From NCBI GenBank assembly GCA_020746875.1, contig JAGTJL010000001.1, positions 3,720,001 to 3,784,000 of the forward strand: a stretch of 64,000 bases of DNA, written 5' to 3'. The stretch's first letter is position 1. Each line of letters opens with the position of its first letter. This document shows, one piece after another, positions 58,435 through 64,000 of this stretch. The DNA is from Rhexocercosporidium sp. MPI-PUGE-AT-0058. Lineage: Eukaryota; Ascomycota; Leotiomycetes; Helotiales. The notes under the pieces are model-generated. The model did not search any database. It saw only the letters and a list, made by a program, of their open reading frames with translations, and was not told the origin of the DNA. The position numbers were made by a program, and so were the translations under genes.

Positions 58435-61400
58435 GCCCAACAAGGGAATTGATGGCCAGACGATGCTGCGAAAGTCTCGACCCTCCATGTAGTCAGTTTT
58501 AATTCGACAGCGGGCGGGTGTGTACGGGTCCCGGCAATCGCTGTACAAAGCCCAGAACAGAGACCCAGTGGGATATTTCACCGCGAAGCTCCTGCTTCTG
58601 GGTCTTGGATTGGCTAGTGGAAGATTTCAAGAGCTCGAGAGTCTGCCTTTGGACCGTTGGCTCGCAAGGGAGAGGAGAGAAGAGGGTGTGGTGGTGACAG
58701 ACTTGATGTTGCTGGGCAGCCAAGACGTCAACATCAATAACCGACGAGTGCGGATGCGCTGCAAGTTAATGATAAGAAGGTGCTACAATCCGCTCTTCTC
58801 TGACCACTGGCTGAGTACTCGTAGAGCAGCGAGTGAGTTCCTGCTCCCTTATCTTGGATACAGGCTGAAGAGTATAGTTCCAGAAGTCCTCGTCGCCTGG
58901 GACCGGCTCAGTCACCATCAGATGAGTCCGTCGGTTGGTGGTGAGCACTTCACCAACCCCCCAACTTCATCCCACCCCTGTGTTACTAGGAGTTCGTGGC
59001 GTCTGTGAGTGTGGTAACACAGCAGGATAACGGTTATGTGCGATATGTCTGCACTTTCTTTTTGCACGCAGCCATTGTGTTCCACCGATTGCGTGCCGTG
59101 TGTGAACGGCTCGCCAAGGTGCTGGCTGCTTGCCCCCTGAAAATCTCCAATCTCATCCCCATTGGCTTGCCAGCTGCATGTACAGCAGCAGAGCAGTACA
59201 CCGCTGAGCTCGCTTGATTTGGGAGAAAAATCCATCGAATTATTTATCTCTCTGGTCATGCAGTGGAGCTGCATCTTCGTGGAAATTACCACAAACAGGA
59301 TTATTTATCGACGCGCATTCCTATCCCCATCAATCCTGCGCCGAGTCAGTGTGGCTGGTGAGTGAAGCACTTATCAAGTCGCCTGGCCGACCACCTGGAC
59401 ATCTCTTATCGAGAAGTACCAAATGCCATTGTGGCAGGGAGAAGCTCCGGTGGAAGTCGCGAATACAATTCGTGGGAAGCTGCCGCGCCGTCGATATTAA
59501 GAAGGACATAGGTCATAGAGTGCTTCGAGAAGCGGGAGAACGGATCTTGTGCCTTGGAATGGTAGACTCTATGAAACTTGGATATGGAAGGATCAATATC
59601 ATGTCGCTAGGGCTCTTGAGTCTAGAGCATGGTGCTATCTAGACGCCACGAATCATTAATAACCAGCTGAACATGGACGTCGCTCATAGTATAAATCTGT
59701 CGTCGGGGTACTTAAGTAGGCTCCCTGAGTCCCTTCTCTCTCCTTCAAGTTTCGGGGAGAAATTCCTCTTCGAACGTGCAATTGGTCTCCTTCGCAATGA
59801 CGAAGAGCTTTTTTGAATTATCCAAAGCAGGCAGGCGCTTTGGCAACCATACCTGGAGCCTATCGGATATGTACGACATATTCTCTCGCGTCCACTCGCG
59901 AGCCCACTTTCACTTATCTTTTAGGACAGATGCAGATCTGCTTCAGGGTCAGAGATAAGCCTCTGGAGGAAACATGAAGAGAATTGAAAAAGCAATCGTT
60001 CTTTGGCGGCTATGTTTTATTCTAAGTCTTGTACGGTAGGATTAGAGTGGACCCTGATACCTTGACGGTTCCAATAGGTGCAACTCTGGCTTCGATCCTG
60101 AGACGTGTAACTTCAATCTACCGATGCCACCATGAAAACCTGGAAGGCATTGATCTCTGCTCATCTATGAAGCGGCTTGTCTGAGGACAGGATGAGCTCA
60201 AAAGTGCATCAAATTCCGTGACGACTGCTGCCATGTGGTATCTTGATTCGACGACAGCTTGGATCGAGAGGCCAGCAGCCAAGCCATGAGAAGCAAAATC
60301 ATGGCGGAGCGGAGAAGCTATCATGGTGAAACCAACTGTACATGCAGCACCGTTTATGCCAATTTCGAAGACCTCGATGGGGCTTCAGCAAAGTCTGGCT
60401 AAGGCTGAGCTGCAGCCTCGAGGATGTGGGAGTGTCATAGCAGGAAGACGAGTCCCCGCCGCTTCATACTAAGGTAATCCAGCTCAAGAACTACATTGGC
60501 ATCAGGTCTACGGTCCGATTACAGCCAGTATTGTTCCGGTATTGAACCGAGAGGTCGATGGAAGGTTTACCGTAACGACAAGGAAAAATCATCATCACTG
60601 CCACTGTTTAGCGGAACGCAAATGTAGATCAAATGTGTGTAAGAAAAAAGCCCGTCTTATCAAGGAAGCACCACTGAGGGTGTGCCGATCTCCCGTGTAT
60701 AAAGTTAGAATCCAGGAGATGTTCCGATCCATTTTCGGGATATTTGTGGACACTTTCACTTGGTAGAGGACTAAAGCAAGTGTAGCAGTCCCACCCGTAG
60801 GGCTCGAGAATTCTCCCCAGCCCAACTCTCTGAGCATGCAGTAGAGTAGAGTAGTGTACAGGTTCTTCCTTGCCAACCGTGGAGCCAGCCAACATTTTCG
60901 CATAAGCCAAATACGTTTGAGATACCAAGTGTGAAGTGAAGTCTGGACGTTCGCTTGGTATGGAAAAGAAAATCGAGACATGGCCAAATCCACTGGACCA
61001 GACGAGATCTTCAGCCACAATAGCGTTCGAGCTAAAATAAAATAACAGGATGGCCTAGACGCTTTAAAATCCCGAAATATCAAGCAACTCTTATCTGCGG
61101 CATAAACTAATTCGTCATGCCTTGAGCCTGAGCGCTTGTAGTCTTGTCTGGTTTGGCCAAAACATTGTGTCAGTGTGTGAAGCTGTCGAGAGCTACGACT
61201 CTAGCTGCAGTCTAGGCTATCGGCTAAGAATCAGGGCCCCATGAAAGGTGTGGCGTCGGCAATCTTGCAGAGGTCTGGACAGACAAGATATGTAACGATG
61301 CTTCAGGAATCGCCTCCTTGTGGTCGAAAAATGCGAAGCTGTTAGTCAAGGAAGCCAAGTAGACCCGAGACCCGTGACTTGGACTGGGATGAGATTTTCT

Positions 61401-61966
61401 CGTTGAAAAGCTCGCAATTTTGCCCCCTCTTATTAAGCGGGGATTGTACGAGATATGAATCAGGGTTGATAATTTGTTGTACGGTTGAGTGGGTGGGCAG
61501 CAGCAGGTGAGTATGGAATGGTAACAAAAGCTAGCTTCCTGAGTCCCAATGACCAGCCCCTATACTTTTTCATTTCAACATGGGGATACAATAAAAAGAA
61601 ATAAAGAAATAAAGCCTTCCAGGCCAGGCGAGGCTGGTGTGTCTTGCCCCCACACTTACTTCGTGCTTGCCCAGGCTCTGAGGCGTGGGTTTCACGATCC
61701 ACTCAAGTGGCTGAAGAGAAAGGTGGAAAGGAGAGGGAGAGGGAGAGGGAGATGGGAACAGAGTGGGGTGAGAAGTAAGAGGTGAGAGGGGAAGATTGGA
61801 TGACTTGGCCTGGGAGGAGGAATTGGGGGATCCCGCTGTCCAAACATCCTTCCACGCCTTCCTTGGTACTTATGTCCTTTCGTCGTTACTACTGTACGGG
61901 CTGTCCGGCTGAGCTGGTCGCTGGCCAGACCTTTGGCGTGTGGGGCAGAGACGCATGGCACTGCCG
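58435..61966. other. No confident gene (3.5 kb)
   Basis: Normal composition, many short overlapping frames on both strands. The longest are 58520-59008 (+) and 60595-61083 (-); neither resembles a known domain, and both overlap equally long frames in other phases. No tRNA, rRNA or repeat recognised. This may be intergenic DNA, a non-coding transcript, or decayed sequence. Confidence 0.35.
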
Positions 61967-62014
61967 CTGGTATTGGCACTGGTATTGGCACTGGTATTGG
62001 CACTGGCCGTGGCA
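61967..62014 (+). repeat. 12-bp minisatellite, four units
   Basis: Three exact copies of CTGGTATTGGCA (61967, 61979, 61991) and a fourth variant CTGGCCGTGGCA (62003). The unit is a multiple of three, so a plus-strand frame reads WYWH repeats and the minus strand QYQC repeats, but the frames around are not recognisable as genes. Confidence 0.85.
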
Positions 62015-63250
62015 CTTGCACTGCATGGATGGGGTGGCCCTGGTCATGGCCTGCATACCTACTCCTCTACCCATCCCTATTTACGGAGTAGCTATGCCTA
62101 AGTCGTACTACTCCGTGTGGAGCAAGCAAAGCAAATCAAAGAAAATCATCAACGACTGGATTGGGCAGAGAGGAATCGAAACGACAGCCTAGAAGTGTTA
62201 GATGCTGTGCTATGTCTTATTTACTATATTAAATGGGCAGGTATTAACTAACAAGTACGGGAGTTTAGAGAGTAACTACTAGCTACATACCGTTGGCCTG
62301 GACAATACAAGACAAGGCAACATAACGCAAGACAACACAAGACAGGGCTACTTCGCTTCGGTTCGCTTGAGCCAGTCACGCTATTCTATCCCATGCCCAG
62401 AGGCTTCACTTCACTTCACTAACCAGGTTTGCGGCAGGGCGTGTAGATGTGTTGATATGGATGCTACTGGCTCATTCGACCGCAGGAGTGAGTGGCTTTA
62501 TGCAAAGCTGCAGTAGTAGAGGGAGGATGAGGGGGGTAGGTACTGTAGGTCCGGTAGGCAGAACTCCAGACACTGCGGAGATACGAAGCATGCCTACAGT
62601 CCCTAGGATCCGGCTTGAGGCAAAGCCAAAGTTTATCTCGAGAACGAGGCATTTGTGATAGATTCGTACTAGCTATCAAAATAGTCTTCTAGCGCTGAGC
62701 GTACGACGCACGTCCGTGTCCCGACAACGTTCTTCCTACCTTGCCTGACCTTGCCTTGCCTTGCTTGCCTCATGATATCTCTCCGTTCAAATCAGCTGCC
62801 TTCGACTCCAGATTTCTCCGCAATCGCGGTAACACAGGGGAAGCTCGGGCGCTGGGCTCGTCGTCCAATGACTGTAACCTACTAAACAAGTGCATCGTGA
62901 TGCCAAAAATGCAAGGAGTGGGGAAAGTGTTTATTTAACATTTAGCGCTGCATGTACCTGGTGCATCACTCGTAGATAGACCGACCAGAGGTTTGATGTC
63001 AGGATTACGGGGAGGAAAACAAGTCAAAGACGCGGCCCGGGAAGCACGGCGGGGCGGGATGCTCTTTTGTCCCCCGTGAGCCGGCGCTCCCCGCTGGTCT
63101 TGAAGGTCTCGAAGGTCTTGTCGTGCGTATCTGTTCCGTATGTACCGACCGTACAGAGGGGGAGAGAGAGATATGAGTGCAATTGTATCGTCACATCGTC
63201 CATAGAAGTCTTCTTCAGCAACGATCAGCACATGCGTTCTACAACTCCGA
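62015..63250. other. No confident gene (1.2 kb)
   Basis: Contains short imperfect repeats of ACAAGACAAG/ACAACACAAG type at about 62,305-62,345 and CTTGCCT repeats near 62,740-62,770. No open frame of note. Confidence 0.4.
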
Positions 63251-63520
63251 GGACCTTCCTTCCTTCCTTCCTTCTTACCTGAGGTAGGTAGTGAAGGGTG
63301 AGCAGTGATTCATTCAATCCCTCCAAACCTACTTTGTCGACTACTTGTCGCCCACTTACCTACTTCTCTGCTTTCTCTTCTCTCCTCTTCTCTTCTCTCC
63401 TCTTCTCCCTCCCTCCTCCCCTCCCTGCGGAATTACGCGGCACACGCCCAGCATTCTTCCCATCCCTTCCATTCCCTTTCCTTCCCTTCTCTCGCCCTCA
63501 CCTCTCATCTCTAGTGAATG
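63251..63520 (+). repeat. Pyrimidine-rich tract with (TTCC)n
   Basis: CTTCC units at 63,255-63,272, then a mixed C/T tract from about 63,358 to 63,420 and again 63,455-63,510. Long CT tracts of this kind are common in promoters and leaders of filamentous fungal genes and may belong to a plus-strand gene beyond the right edge. Frames read through it (63298-63639) are low complexity and not genes. Confidence 0.6.
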
Positions 63521-63682
63521 ACAGTCCAGACCAGGGCGTGTTGGCTCTACCAGTATGTTATCTTGCCCTGGCCTGGCCTGGCCTCCCTGCCTGCGTTTGC
63601 CTTGCAAGCATCGGCTCATCCGCTAGGGAGACCAGCTAGCCAGTTAGAGAGGCTTCGGCTCGATGATATTTGTACTTACTGA

Positions 63683-63792
63683 AGTCGTAGTCGTAGTAGT
63701 AGTAGGTAGTAAGTAGTAGTAGTAGGTAGTAAGTAGTAGTAGTAGTAGGTAGTAAGTAGTAGTAGTAGGTAGGAGTAGTCCTAGTAGTACCT
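63683..63792 (+). repeat. (TAG)n-rich microsatellite
   Basis: Runs of GTAGTAGTAG broken by GGTAG and TAAGTAG spacers, with a higher-order unit of about 23-30 bases repeated several times. Followed by its near-complement CCTAACTGCCTACCTACC at about 63,789-63,808. Non-coding. Confidence 0.8.
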
Positions 63793-63808
63793 AACTGCCT
63801 ACCTACCT

Positions 63809-64000
63809 TCGTAAGTACCTCGCTAACTTAGTACTTTGTAAAATCCCTTTCAGAGCCCAGCAAGCCTGTCGTCACCCTCGCTAATTACCTGATTACTTCC
63901 AACTGGCTGCTGTGGTGTTGTGGCTCCTTGGACCTGTGGCCCTGAAGGCTCTAACCCCAGCCCAAGCCAGCCCAAGCCAAGCCAACCCCGAGCCATCGCT
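63809..64000. other. Right edge, no gene seen
   Basis: Ends in AAGCCAGCCCAAGCC-type short repeats. No start codon context or domain could be recognised before the sequence stops. Confidence 0.4.

Noticed and set aside
63298..63639. Open frames in the CT-rich tract
   Set aside because: They consist of Ser/Leu/Pro runs produced by simple pyrimidine repeats.
1..64000. tRNA, rRNA, CRISPR, telomere repeats
   Set aside because: I searched by eye for T-loop motifs, rRNA signatures, regularly spaced repeats and TTAGGG arrays and found none that hold up. Small structured RNAs could be missed without a covariance search.

Overview
This window comes from a filamentous ascomycete (Pezizomycotina) nuclear genome. 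The genes carry short GT-AG introns of about 42-125 bp, the protein families are typical of that group, and the left half is a repeat block showing the C-to-T decay of repeat-induced point mutation (RIP). The window has two compartments. Bases 1 to about 31,480 are AT-rich, almost free of CA/TG dinucleotides and full of TA, with no intact gene. Bases from about 32,000 to 64,000 have ordinary base composition and carry the genes.

The AT-rich block is a stack of dead LTR retrotransposons. Three copies of one Ty1/Copia family (here Copia-A) are present. One lies on the minus strand from the left edge to 4344. Two lie head to tail on the plus strand (4345-17092 and 16901-23069) and share a central LTR. 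A 6.5 kb Ty3/Gypsy element (Gypsy-A, minus strand, 5855-12350, 257-bp LTRs) sits inside the first plus copy with a 5-bp target duplication, and the minus-strand copy still shows the empty site. A truncated Gypsy-A gag piece (23070-24499) and a second Copia family (Copia-B, minus, 24513-30810, 293-bp LTRs) follow. Two solo LTRs of another family lie at 20851-21131 and 31213-31476.

The gene compartment, left to right: a Bmt6-like SAM-dependent methyltransferase (+); a decayed zinc alcohol dehydrogenase pseudogene (+); a small cysteine-rich probable zinc-binding protein with one intron (-); a large single-pass membrane glycoprotein of unknown role (-); an Mnn10-type alpha-1,6-mannosyltransferase with two introns (+); a decayed amidase pseudogene (-); a secreted GH16 endo-1,3(4)-beta-glucanase (+); and the U4/U6 snRNP WD40 protein Prp4 with two introns and a 28-nt exon (+). 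From 53,762 to the right edge no gene could be recognised. That stretch holds a 139-bp MITE with perfect 35-bp terminal inverted repeats, a broken coiled-coil reading frame, a few unassigned frames, a 12-bp minisatellite, and a pyrimidine-rich plus (TAG)n region that may lead into a gene beyond the window.

The intact genes are housekeeping or cell-wall functions (rRNA modification, splicing, Golgi mannan synthesis, glucan hydrolysis) and do not form an obvious cluster. I see no convincing new defence or biosynthetic system. The most informative features are the datable layers of transposon nesting and RIP, the two catabolic pseudogenes, the MITE, and introns that a plain reading-frame search hides.
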